The notes under the pieces are model-generated. The model made no database searches. It had not been told where the DNA came from and was given only the letters and a program-made list of their open reading frames with translations. A stretch of 7,793 nt of DNA from DATCSE01 sp036568605 (lineage in GTDB: Bacteria > Pseudomonadota > Gammaproteobacteria > Burkholderiales > Burkholderiaceae_C): assembly GCA_036568605.1 (NCBI GenBank), contig DATCSE010000034.1:1-7793 (forward strand), in the 5' to 3' direction. Shown here one piece after another: positions 1-6,170 of the stretch; positions within the stretch are counted from its first letter, which is position 1; each line of letters opens with the position of its first letter. The translations under genes and the position numbers were made by a program.

Positions 1-2052
1 CGGCGGCGCCGCCGCGGCGGCACTGGCCGCGATCGTCTCCTGCGGTGGCGTCGAGGCCGATGCGGCAGCGGTGGGCGGCGTGACAGCCGATGGCGTGGAA
101 GCCGACGGCGCAGCCGGCGGAATCGTCACGCTCGGTGGCGCTTCTGCGGTGGCCTGCGGCGGCAGCGCCGGAGCCGAGCCGGTCGCCGGTGCCGTCGTGT
201 CGGGGGTGTGCAGCGGCGGCGGCAGCTTCAGCTCCGGGCCGCGCGGGTCCCAGACACCGGTCACCGCGAGGATCGTGATCGTCGTGACCGCGGCGAGGCC
301 GGCCGCGAACACGCCCAGCCGCAGAACCTGCCACAGCGATCGCTTGCGTGGCGGCCCGCCGGCCACGCCCGCGAGCGCCGGATCGGCCGCATCGAAACCA
401 TAGGCGTTGAACACGAACGGCGCATGGGGCGACGGCTCGGCAGCACCGGCGAACGCTCCCGCTGCGCTGCCGGCGGCACCGGCCCCGGCCGCGCCTTCCC
501 TGGGCGGACGCTTCGGCGGTGGAGGCGGCGAGCGGTCCGGCAGCTCGGAGATGCGCAGGCCCGGAGACGACCTGGGGTTGAAGTTCAGCGTGGGCTCGAC
601 CCGCGGCTCTGCGGGCTTGCTCGGCGGCTCTTCGGCCCGCTCCGGCGTCAGCGCGCCGGGCCGCGAGCGCGGCGGCTCGGCCGGGCCCTGCATCAGGTCG
701 CCGAGCACCGACGACACGTCTATCGTCTCGTCGATCGCCTCGTCGGGGCTCTCCGGCGGGGCGAGCTCGCTGTCCGGCGGCGGCGCCGTGGCCATCGGCG
801 AGGGGCTGGCCGTCGCGGTCGCGGCAGCGATGGCCGCGGGCGTGGTCGAGGGCGTCGGCACGCCGGGTCCGCTGCGCCCGGCCGCGGGGACCGGCCGCTG
901 GTCGGAGGCCTGCTCGGCCTCCGCCGCCGGCGCCGGCGTTGCCGATGCGGCAACCGGCGTGGGGACGGCGCTGGGTGTCGCTTGTGGCGTCGCTTGTGCT
1001 GGCGTGGCGGGTGCCGTGGCTTGTGCTGTTGCTTGTGCGGCTGCTTGTGCCGAGCCGTGCGACTCCAGGCGGCGCAGGCGCTGGCGGAACTCGTCCAGGC
1101 TTTGCGGGCGCTCGGCCGGCGCGAGCGCGGTCGCGCTGGTCAGCGCGTCCAGCAGCGCATCGCTATAGGCCGACGCGGCGCCGGCGCCCAGCGTCCGGTG
1201 GATCGCCGCGCGCAGCGATTCGTGGCCTATCGGTGCACCGCCGGTGATGCAGTAACGCAGCGTCTGCGCGAGGCCGAACAGGTCGGCCGCGACCGTGACC
1301 GTCGCATTCGGTTCGTGCTGCTCGGGGGCCGCGAACGCAGCCTCGAAATCGGTGCGCCCCGATTCGCCGAGCTCGGCCGCGAGCAGCATGCCGGTGCGCC
1401 CCGTGCCCAGCAGCACGGGATGGTCCAGCGACGGCATCAGGATGTTCGCCGGGTTCACGTTGCCGTGCACGCCGGCGCTCGCGTGGAACGCCCCCAGCGC
1501 ATCGAGCAGCCGCGCGAGCATGGCCCGCAGCGCGTACTCGTCGATAGGCGCCTTCATGTGGCGGCGCAGGTCGGCCAGGCGCTTGCCGCCGTACAGCGGC
1601 ATCACGCGGTACGCGGTGCCGTTGATCTCCCACAGCTGCGTGACGCGCAGCAGCCCAGGTTCATCGCAGCGGGCAAGCGCGCGCGACTCGGCGAGGAAGG
1701 CGCGCCGGCCCAGATCCACGGTGTCTTCGTGCCACGGTTCGACCGGTTCGATGAGGTCGCCGCGGCCGCGCCGCGCGACGCCGGCCGGCATGTATTCCTT
1801 GATCGCCGCGGGAATGTTCAGCGAATGGTCGAGCGCGCGGTAGACCACCGCGGCGCGGCTTTGCGAGATCACGCCCTTGATCTCGAACGAGCCCAGGCGC
1901 AGCCCGTCGGGCAGCGTGGCCTCCAGGCGCGGCGGCGGCGCGATCGGCGCCAGCGACGCGATCGGCACCGTGGCCGTGGTCGGCGTCGAGGTCGGCGCCC
2001 GTTGCAGCGGCGGCGGGCTGGGGTCGGTTTGGCGGTTGGACTTCATCACCAT
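1..2052 (-). CDS. Membrane-anchored Ser/Thr kinase-like protein, probable pseudokinase (3' end outside window)
   Basis: 684 codons are open to the left edge without a stop, so the C-terminus is missing. Residues about 50-325 follow a protein kinase fold of the 'ALKEYxP' type seen in Burkholderiales: AAIKEYMP with the beta3 lysine K85, alpha-C glutamate E122 in FLAESRALARCDEP, APE at 242-244, DLFGLAQTL at 257-265 and the closing RPQSLDEF at 315-322. The catalytic parts are gone: the glycine loop reads VISQSRAAVVY (62-72), the HRD loop reads HGNVNPANI (196-204, Asn for the catalytic Asp and Asn for the following Lys), and DFG reads GTG (216-218). An Ala/Gln/Thr- and Pro-rich linker follows (about 330-560). 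Next come a basic patch PPRKR, one transmembrane helix (about 574-599) and a Pro/Ala/Thr-rich tail, presumably periplasmic. I infer a signalling or scaffold role; the partner is unknown. The first in-frame ATG is used; a second ATG lies two codons on (2046). Neither has a clear Shine-Dalgarno sequence. Confidence 0.85.
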   Translation of the reverse strand, partial: MVMKSNRQTDPSPPPLQRAPTSTPTTATVPIASLAPIAPPPRLEATLPDGLRLGSFEIKGVISQSRAAVVYRALDHSLNIPAAIKEYMPAGVARRGRGDLIEPVEPWHEDTVDLGRRAFLAESRALARCDEPGLLRVTQLWEINGTAYRVMPLYGGKRLADLRRHMKAPIDEYALRAMLARLLDALGAFHASAGVHGNVNPANILMPSLDHPVLLGTGRTGMLLAAELGESGRTDFEAAFAAPEQHEPNATVTVAADLFGLAQTLRYCITGGAPIGHESLRAAIHRTLGAGAASAYSDALLDALTSATALAPAERPQSLDEFRQRLRRLESHGSAQAAAQATAQATAPATPAQATPQATPSAVPTPVAASATPAPAAEAEQASDQRPVPAAGRSGPGVPTPSTTPAAIAAATATASPSPMATAPPPDSELAPPESPDEAIDETIDVSSVLGDLMQGPAEPPRSRPGALTPERAEEPPSKPAEPRVEPTLNFNPRSSPGLRISELPDRSPPPPPKRPPREGAAGAGAAGSAAGAFAGAAEPSPHAPFVFNAYGFDAADPALAGVAGGPPRKRSLWQVLRLGVFAAGLAAVTTITILAVTGVWDPRGPELKLPPPLHTPDTTAPATGSAPALPPQATAEAPPSVTIPPAAPSASTPSAVTPPTAAASASTPPQETIAASAAAAAPP
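975..1052 (-). repeat. Degenerate 12-nt tandem repeat encoding an AQAT-rich linker
   Basis: The + strand heptamer GCTTGTG occurs at 980, 992, 1019, 1031 and 1043, so steps are 12, 27, 12 and 12 nt, all multiples of three. On the coding (-) strand it gives a low-complexity run of Ala, Gln, Thr and Pro (AQAAAQATAQATAPATPAQ) just after the kinase-like domain. The spacing suggests growth by slippage of a four-codon unit. It is a flexible linker with no recognised function. Confidence 0.6.
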
Positions 2053-2066
2053 CAATGGCGCGCATC

Positions 2067-2088
2067 GCCGGCACACGCTGGTGCCGGC
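2067..2088. other. Perfect 8-bp stem-loop in the gap before the pseudokinase gene
   Basis: GCCGGCAC (2067-2074) and GTGCCGGC (2081-2088) are exact inverted repeats around a 6-nt loop. The hairpin fills much of the 48-nt gap between the dehydrogenase stop and the pseudokinase start, with its base 14 nt upstream of the ATG at 2052. No T-run follows on either strand, so it is not a canonical intrinsic terminator. It could stabilise or attenuate the transcript, slow ribosome loading on the downstream gene, or be a protein site. Its function is not shown by the sequence. Confidence 0.5.
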
Positions 2089-2100
2089 AGCGCGCGCGGG

Positions 2101-2997
2101 TCAGCGCGGTACGATCTTCGCGCCGCTCAGTTGTTCCTGGGCCTCGACCAGTGCGGGCACGAACTTGGCGCCGTGGCCCAACGCGCTGGCCAATGCCAGC
2201 GACTGGTGCACGGCTTCGCCGACGACAGTCGGCACCGAAAGGCCCTCGGCGAGGTGGGTGTAGTAACGCACATCCTTGCGTGCGTTGTCGAGCTCGAACT
2301 TGAGCCCGGCCATGTCGCCCGACAGCGTCTTGCTCATCGCCTGGAACAGCCCGGAGTTGACCGCGCCGGCCGAGATCAGCTCGACCAGCTTCGTCAGGTC
2401 CACCCCGGCGCGCTGCCCGACCGCGAAAGCCTCGGCGGTCGCGGTGCAGATCGCCTGGGCGATGAAGTTGTTCAGCAGCTTGATCACATGGCCGGCGCCT
2501 GGTGCGCCGACATGGAACACGTTCTCGGCAAAGCAGCGCAGCAAGGGCTCGATCGTTGCGAAGATCTCGGCGTCGGCGCCGACCATCACGTTGAGCCGGC
2601 CCAGCTCGGCCTCGACCGGCGTGCGGGCCAGCGGCGCATCGACCAGCATCACGCCGGCCGCGGCGCAGCGCTCGCGCAGGCGGCGGGTCGAATCCGGCTC
2701 GCTGGTCGAGCAGTCGACGATCACCAGGCCCCGCTTCGCGCCGGCGAGCAGGCCGGTCGGGCCGTCGACCACCGCCTCGACTTGCGGCGAGCCGGTGACG
2801 CAGACGAACACGAACTCGCTGGCCGCGGCGAGCGCGGCGGGCGTCTCGAGCTCGCGCGCGCCGGCCGCCAGCAGATCGGCCACCGGCTCGCGCCGGCGGT
2901 GCACCGTCAGCGCCAGCGCGTGACCCTTGGACTGCAGGTTCTTCGCGATGCCGTGGCCCATCAGGCCCGATGCGCCGATGAATCCGATCCGTGCCAT
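2101..2997 (-). CDS. NAD(P)-dependent beta-hydroxyacid dehydrogenase (3-hydroxyisobutyrate dehydrogenase-like)
   Basis: The protein has 298 residues, the usual length for the 3-hydroxyisobutyrate / tartronate semialdehyde reductase family, which oxidises or reduces beta-hydroxyacids with NAD(P) in the cytoplasm. The N-terminus is a Rossmann nucleotide site, MARIGFIGASGLMGHGIAKN, with GASGLMG at 8-14. The all-helical C-terminal domain starts near GAPGAGHVIKLLNN (164-177), where K173 is the family's catalytic lysine, and ends with the KDVRYY region (241-246). The substrate loop is unusual: DAPLARTPVEAELGRLN (120-136) stands where the classical enzymes have DAPVSGG, so the substrate cannot be assigned and HIBADH activity should not be assumed. 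The ATG at 2997 has a GGAG 9 nt upstream. It is 152 nt from the SDR gene, enough for its own promoter, and 48 nt ahead of the pseudokinase gene on the same strand. Confidence 0.93.
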   Translation of the reverse strand: MARIGFIGASGLMGHGIAKNLQSKGHALALTVHRRREPVADLLAAGARELETPAALAAASEFVFVCVTGSPQVEAVVDGPTGLLAGAKRGLVIVDCSTSEPDSTRRLRERCAAAGVMLVDAPLARTPVEAELGRLNVMVGADAEIFATIEPLLRCFAENVFHVGAPGAGHVIKLLNNFIAQAICTATAEAFAVGQRAGVDLTKLVELISAGAVNSGLFQAMSKTLSGDMAGLKFELDNARKDVRYYTHLAEGLSVPTVVGEAVHQSLALASALGHGAKFVPALVEAQEQLSGAKIVPR

Positions 2998-3026
2998 CCG
3001 TTCGTGCTCCGTGTTCGTCGGGGAGG

Positions 3027-3056
3027 AAGATAGGGGGCTGACGCGTGAATTGTGCA
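3027..3056 (-). promoter_or_regulatory. Weak sigma70-type promoter candidate for the dehydrogenase gene
   Basis: On the - strand, TGCACA (3056-3051, 4/6 to TTGACA) and TATCTT (3032-3027, 4/6 to TATAAT) are 18 nt apart. Transcription would start near 3020, giving a leader of about 23 nt that includes the GGAG ribosome site. The position fits well, but the boxes are weak and GC-rich genomes give chance matches. Confidence 0.3.
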
Positions 3057-3120
3057 CGGCAGCATCGACCCCACGGTAGCGGCGCCCGCGCGGCCCTGGT
3101 TCGGAGATGTAACGGCTCGG

Positions 3121-3147
3121 ACCGGCAGCCCGCCGGTGTTGTTTTTT
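3121..3147 (+). terminator. Intrinsic-terminator-like hairpin facing against the gene cluster
   Basis: ACCGGC (3121-3126) and GCCGGT (3132-3137) form a 6-bp stem with a 5-nt loop, followed on the + strand by GTTGTTTTTT (3138-3147). The T-run makes it a terminator for + strand transcripts, yet every neighbouring gene here is on the - strand. On the - strand the A-run comes before the hairpin, immediately after the SDR stop, and no T-run follows. It may block antisense transcription into the operon, or act as a simple 3'-end stabilising hairpin for the SDR message. Confidence 0.4.
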
Positions 3148-3149
3148 GC

Positions 3150-3914
3150 TCAGCCGCGGCCGATGAACGGCATCTTCGTCGCCATCACGGTCATGAACTG
3201 CACGTTGGCTTCGAGCGGCAGGCTCGCCATGTGCACGACTGCGTCGGCGACGTGTCTCAGATCCATGCGCGGCTCGACCTTCAGGCTGCCGTCGGCCTGC
3301 GGCACGCCGGTGGCCATGCGCTGGGTCATGTCGCTGGCCGCGTTGCCGATGTCGATCTGGCCGCAGGCGATGTCGTGGGCGCGGCCGTCCAGCGAGGTGC
3401 TCTTGGTCAGCCCGGTGATCGCGTGCTTGGTCGCGGTGTACGGCGCGCTGAATGGGCGCGGCGCATAGGCCGAGATCGAGCCGTTGTTGATGATGCGGCC
3501 GCCGCGCGGGGTCTGGCTCTTCATCAGCTTGAACGCCTGTTGGGTGCACAGGAACACCGCGGTCAGGTTGATGTCGACCACCGCCTTCCACTGCTCGAAC
3601 GTCAGCTCGTCCATGGCCACCGCGGGCGCGCTGGTGCCGGCGTTGTTGAACAGCAGGTCGAGACGGCCGAACTTCGTACGGGTCGCTTCGAACAGCGCTT
3701 GCACCTGGGCCGGGTCGGTCACGTCGGCCGGCACCGCATGGGCTTTGCCGGCGAGCGGGCCGGCGAGCGCCGCGGTTTCGTTCAACGCCTCGAGGCGCCG
3801 CCCGGTCAGCACGACGTGGTAACCCGCCTGCAGCAACGCGAGCGCGCTGGCCCGGCCGATGCCGCTGCCCGCGCCGGTGACCATCGCAACTTTCGCCGTT
3901 GTCGTCGTCGTCAT
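3150..3914 (-). CDS. SDR-family NAD(P)-dependent oxidoreductase
   Basis: This is a 254-residue classical short-chain dehydrogenase. It has the cofactor motif TGAGSGIG (13-20), NNAG (90-93), the helix alpha-4 asparagine N116, the catalytic serine S146 in NNGSISAY, and Y159-x-x-x-K163 (YTATK). The full Asn-Ser-Tyr-Lys tetrad is present, so it should be active on a carbonyl/alcohol substrate. Nothing in the sequence fixes the substrate. R39-R40 after the second beta strand (LTGRR) fits an NADP preference, as an inference. The start at 3914 is preferred over an upstream in-frame ATG at 3962 because AAAGGAA sits 7 nt before it and the upstream extension would overlap the previous gene. The N-terminal MTTTTT comes from an ACG/ACA run. 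It lies 13 nt after the membrane-protein gene and is probably the last gene of the operon. Confidence 0.94.
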   Translation of the reverse strand: MTTTTTAKVAMVTGAGSGIGRASALALLQAGYHVVLTGRRLEALNETAALAGPLAGKAHAVPADVTDPAQVQALFEATRTKFGRLDLLFNNAGTSAPAVAMDELTFEQWKAVVDINLTAVFLCTQQAFKLMKSQTPRGGRIINNGSISAYAPRPFSAPYTATKHAITGLTKSTSLDGRAHDIACGQIDIGNAASDMTQRMATGVPQADGSLKVEPRMDLRHVADAVVHMASLPLEANVQFMTVMATKMPFIGRG

Positions 3915-3927
3915 CTCGTGGTTCCTT

Positions 3928-4746
3928 TCAGGTCGTGGGGGAAGGCGCCTCGATGCTGGCATCGTTCTCGGCGAAGCAGTCGGCGAACGTGAAGTACAGC
4001 GAGACGTAGAAGACGGTCGACAGCATCAGCGACAGCGGCACCAGCGCGACCGCCATCGCCTGCAGCATGCCCAGCAGCGCGAACACCAGGTTCGAGGCGA
4101 TGCCGATCAGCATGATCACGCCGCTCCACGCGAGGCCGTAGAGCGCGAACGCGCCCTTGTTGCGCCAGCAGGCGACGGTGCTCGAGAACAGCGCCTTGGC
4201 CCAACCGTGGCCGTCCCAGTGCACCAGCGCCGGCGCATGCCAGAACGGCACCGACAGCAGCGCCGCCAGCGCGAAGCGCAGCAGCAGGCCGAGCTCGATG
4301 CGCGGATCCGTGGCCATCTGCGCAGCGGCGGCCTCGGGCGAGGTCTGGCCGCTGGGCAGCGCGTCCATCAGGTCCTCGAACGCGCCGCCGTCGAGCACGT
4401 CGCTGAGCCAGATGATCGCCAGCGTCGCCAGCGCGTAGGCGATGCCGAGCTGGAGCATCGCGATCCGGCGCTCGCGCGGACCGCGCAGCGGGTCGACGAA
4501 CACGCGCGGCGTCGGGTATGCGCCGGCCAGCGCGGTGCGGGTCGCGATCATGAAGCCGACCGAGACCAGCGGCAGCAGCCCGACCGCGAGGAAGGTGCCG
4601 ATCCACGGCACCAGCGCGCAGAGGAAGACGGCGAACAGGAAGGTTGCGAACAGCCCGGCGAACGCGAGCGGCTGGCGGAAGAACGCACGGAAGCCCTGAC
4701 GCACCCAGACGACGCCCTGGCGGGCCGGCACGGTCCGCAGTTTCAT
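3928..4746 (-). CDS. BPSS1780-family integral membrane protein
   Basis: This 272-residue inner-membrane protein of unknown function resembles the family named after Burkholderia pseudomallei BPSS1780, common in Betaproteobacteria. The N-terminus MKLRTVPARQGVVWVRQGFR followed by AFFRQPLAF is typical of it. Hydrophobic segments lie at about 27-45, 50-72, 97-115, 150-167, 199-222 and 227-256, so I count roughly six transmembrane helices. A polar loop (about 117-150, with acidic residues and SGQTSPEAAAAQ) separates the third and fourth. I see no enzymatic motif. Its start overlaps the homoserine kinase stop in an ATGA, so translation is probably coupled. A role in threonine metabolism or transport is possible from context only. 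It has no terminator before the SDR gene. Confidence 0.88.
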   Translation of the reverse strand: MKLRTVPARQGVVWVRQGFRAFFRQPLAFAGLFATFLFAVFLCALVPWIGTFLAVGLLPLVSVGFMIATRTALAGAYPTPRVFVDPLRGPRERRIAMLQLGIAYALATLAIIWLSDVLDGGAFEDLMDALPSGQTSPEAAAAQMATDPRIELGLLLRFALAALLSVPFWHAPALVHWDGHGWAKALFSSTVACWRNKGAFALYGLAWSGVIMLIGIASNLVFALLGMLQAMAVALVPLSLMLSTVFYVSLYFTFADCFAENDASIEAPSPTT

Positions 4747-5726
4747 CGCGCGTCGTGAGGTGTCGGGTGCCAGGGTGCCGCGACACGCTGCCGCAACACG
4801 CGTTCGAAGTGCGTCGGGTCGTGTGCCTTCAGGAGGCTGGCGTCGCGCGGCAGGTGCAGGTCCCACAGCCGCGAGATCCAGAAGCGCAGCGCCGCGCCGC
4901 GCATCAGCGCCGGCAGCAGCCGGACCTCGTTGTGCGTCAGCGGCCGCACCGCGGCATACGCGGCGACGAAAGCACTCGCGCGGTCCTCCGCGAGCAGGCC
5001 GGATTCGAGGTCGATGCACCAGTCGTTCAGGCACACCGCGATGTCGAAGCCGAAGCTGTCGATGCCGGCGAAGTAGAAGTCGAACAGGCCGGTCAGCACG
5101 TCCTCGCCGTTCGCATCGAAGTCGAACATCACGTTGTCGCGGAACAGGTCGGCGTGGATGGGCCCGCGCGGCAGCGTCGCAAACGCGGCCGAGGCGGCCA
5201 GCTGCTGCTGGAACGCGAGCTCGCTTTCGATCAGCTCGCGCTGGGCGGTGTCGAGGAACGGCAGCACCACCGGCACGGTCTGGTTCCACCAGGTCAGGCC
5301 GCGCAGGTTGGGCTGGTGCTCCGCGAAGTCGGCACCGGCCAGGTGCATGCGCGCGAGCATCGCGCCGACCGCGGCGCAGTGCGGCGCGTCCGGCGCGAGC
5401 CGGTGCCCGCCGCGCAGCCGGTCGACGACCGCGGCCGGCTTGCCCTTCAGGCTGTGCAGGATCGCGCCGTTCGCGTCGGCATGCGGACCGGGCACCGGAA
5501 TGCCGCGCGCCGCCAGATGCCGCATCAGCTCGAGGTAGAACGGCAGCTGGTCGAAGCTCAGCCGCTCGAACAGCGTCAGCACATACGAGCCGGTGCTGGT
5601 GTCGGCGAAGTAGTTGGTGTTCTCGATGCCGCTGGCGATCGGCTTCAGCGCGGTGAGCTCGCCGATGCCCAGCCGTGCGACCAGCGCGGCAGCCTCGTCG
5701 AAGGAGACGTCGGTGTAGACGGCCAT
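4743..5726 (-). CDS. thrB: Homoserine kinase, APH-fold type (threonine biosynthesis)
   Basis: This 327-residue cytoplasmic enzyme phosphorylates homoserine to O-phosphohomoserine with ATP (EC 2.7.1.39), the step before threonine synthase. It belongs to the aminoglycoside-phosphotransferase-fold thrB family of proteobacteria, not the GHMP family of E. coli. MAVYTDVSFDEAAALVARLG at the N-terminus and GIENTNYF (33-40) in the nucleotide-binding lobe are characteristic. The catalytic loop is GPIHADLFRDNVMF (188-201), with H191, D193 and N198. The metal-binding aspartate is D216 in LFDFYFAGIDSFGFD, followed by CLNDWC. All catalytic residues are present and the length is normal. The gene begins 6 nt after the DUF2782 stop without a clear ribosome site, and its stop overlaps the next start, so it depends on translational coupling inside the operon. 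No leader peptide or attenuator for threonine control is visible upstream. Confidence 0.96.
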   Translation of the reverse strand: MAVYTDVSFDEAAALVARLGIGELTALKPIASGIENTNYFADTSTGSYVLTLFERLSFDQLPFYLELMRHLAARGIPVPGPHADANGAILHSLKGKPAAVVDRLRGGHRLAPDAPHCAAVGAMLARMHLAGADFAEHQPNLRGLTWWNQTVPVVLPFLDTAQRELIESELAFQQQLAASAAFATLPRGPIHADLFRDNVMFDFDANGEDVLTGLFDFYFAGIDSFGFDIAVCLNDWCIDLESGLLAEDRASAFVAAYAAVRPLTHNEVRLLPALMRGAALRFWISRLWDLHLPRDASLLKAHDPTHFERVLRQRVAAPWHPTPHDAR

Positions 5727-5732
5727 GCGCCG

Positions 5733-6107
5733 TCAGAACGTGAACACGTTCCAGACGCGCTGGCCGACCGCACCGCGCGATGCGCGCGAGCCGTCGTACA
5801 TCTCGCGCGCGCTGCTGTCGGTGATGATCTCGTAGCTCTTCGTCGTCCCGACCTTGGGCGTCACGACGATGCGCTGCGCCTGGCCGCGTACGCGCAGCTC
5901 CTCGATCTTCGAGCCTTCGTCCTCGATCACGGTGCGTTTGACGTTCGGCTCGGCCCGGTCGCGCGGCTCGAGCGCGGCGACTTGATCCGGCCCGGGCGCG
6001 GCCTTCGGAGCCGCTGGTTGGGGTTGCTGCTGCGCTTGCGCGCCGGCATACGCGGAGACTGCCAGGCATGCGGCCAAGGCAACCAACCGAGGCAGACGAG
6101 CGGTCAT
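5733..6107 (-). CDS. DUF2782 family exported protein, first gene of the thrB operon
   Basis: This 124-residue protein has a clear Sec signal peptide: MTARLPRL, a hydrophobic core VALAACLAVSAY, and a likely cut after AGAQA (residue 25). A Gln/Pro/Ala-rich spacer (26-48) follows, then a compact C-terminal domain with EPNVKRTVIEDEGSKIEELR, IVVTPKVG and a final WNVFTF. That pattern fits DUF2782, a small periplasmic family of unknown function found next to thrB and polA in Betaproteobacteria. An in-frame ATG 27 nt upstream (6134) would add nine residues (MNASLLRVC). I prefer 6107 because the promoter candidate places the transcript start at about 6135, which would leave the upstream ATG essentially leaderless. 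Neither start has a convincing Shine-Dalgarno sequence. It divides from polA by a 63-nt divergent region and precedes thrB by 6 nt. Confidence 0.85.
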   Translation of the reverse strand: MTARLPRLVALAACLAVSAYAGAQAQQQPQPAAPKAAPGPDQVAALEPRDRAEPNVKRTVIEDEGSKIEELRVRGQAQRIVVTPKVGTTKSYEIITDSSAREMYDGSRASRGAVGQRVWNVFTF

Positions 6108-6141
6108 GCAGACCCGCAGTAGTGAGGCGTTCATATCGGCG

Positions 6142-6169
6142 ATTCTAGGACTGCCGTCACAATTGACCA
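6142..6169 (-). promoter_or_regulatory. Probable sigma70-type promoter of the DUF2782-thrB operon
   Basis: On the - strand, TGGTCA (6169-6164, 4/6 to TTGACA) and TAGAAT (6147-6142, 5/6 to TATAAT) are separated by 16 nt. The predicted start is near 6135, giving a leader of about 27 nt before the ATG at 6107. The -35 box ends one base from the polA start codon, so RNA polymerase bound here would cover the polA translation start on the other strand. No comparably good + strand promoter for polA was found in this gap. Confidence 0.45.
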
Positions 6170-6170
6170 C

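Noticed and set aside
1..2052. Pseudogene or frameshift explanation for the missing kinase motifs
   Set aside because: There is no stop or frame change in 684 codons, and the substitutions are isolated codons within well-aligned surrounding sequence, so loss of catalysis without gene loss fits better.
208..3033. A 941-codon open frame on the + strand, antisense to the pseudokinase and dehydrogenase genes
   Set aside because: It is Arg/Gly/Ala-rich, shows no recognisable domain, and runs across an intergenic gap opposite two genes with clear motifs. This is the usual shadow frame in very GC-rich DNA.
2101..3591. A longer - strand reading of the dehydrogenase starting inside the SDR gene
   Set aside because: The upstream 198 codons are low-complexity out-of-frame SDR and intergenic sequence; the family N-terminus MARIGFIGASGLMG starts at 2997 with a ribosome site.
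3901..3913. Short GTC/GAC trinucleotide run at the SDR start as a functional repeat
   Set aside because: It is only about four units encoding the N-terminal threonines; too short to claim more.
3150..3962. Longer SDR starting at the ATG at 3962
   Set aside because: It would overlap the preceding gene by 35 nt and add an extension absent from the SDR family; AAAGGAA is correctly placed for 3914.
3928..6069. A 713-codon - strand frame that would fuse an N-terminal region to the BPSS1780 membrane protein
   Set aside because: The first two thirds are out-of-frame translations of DUF2782 and thrB with no domain similarity; only the part from 4746 is real.
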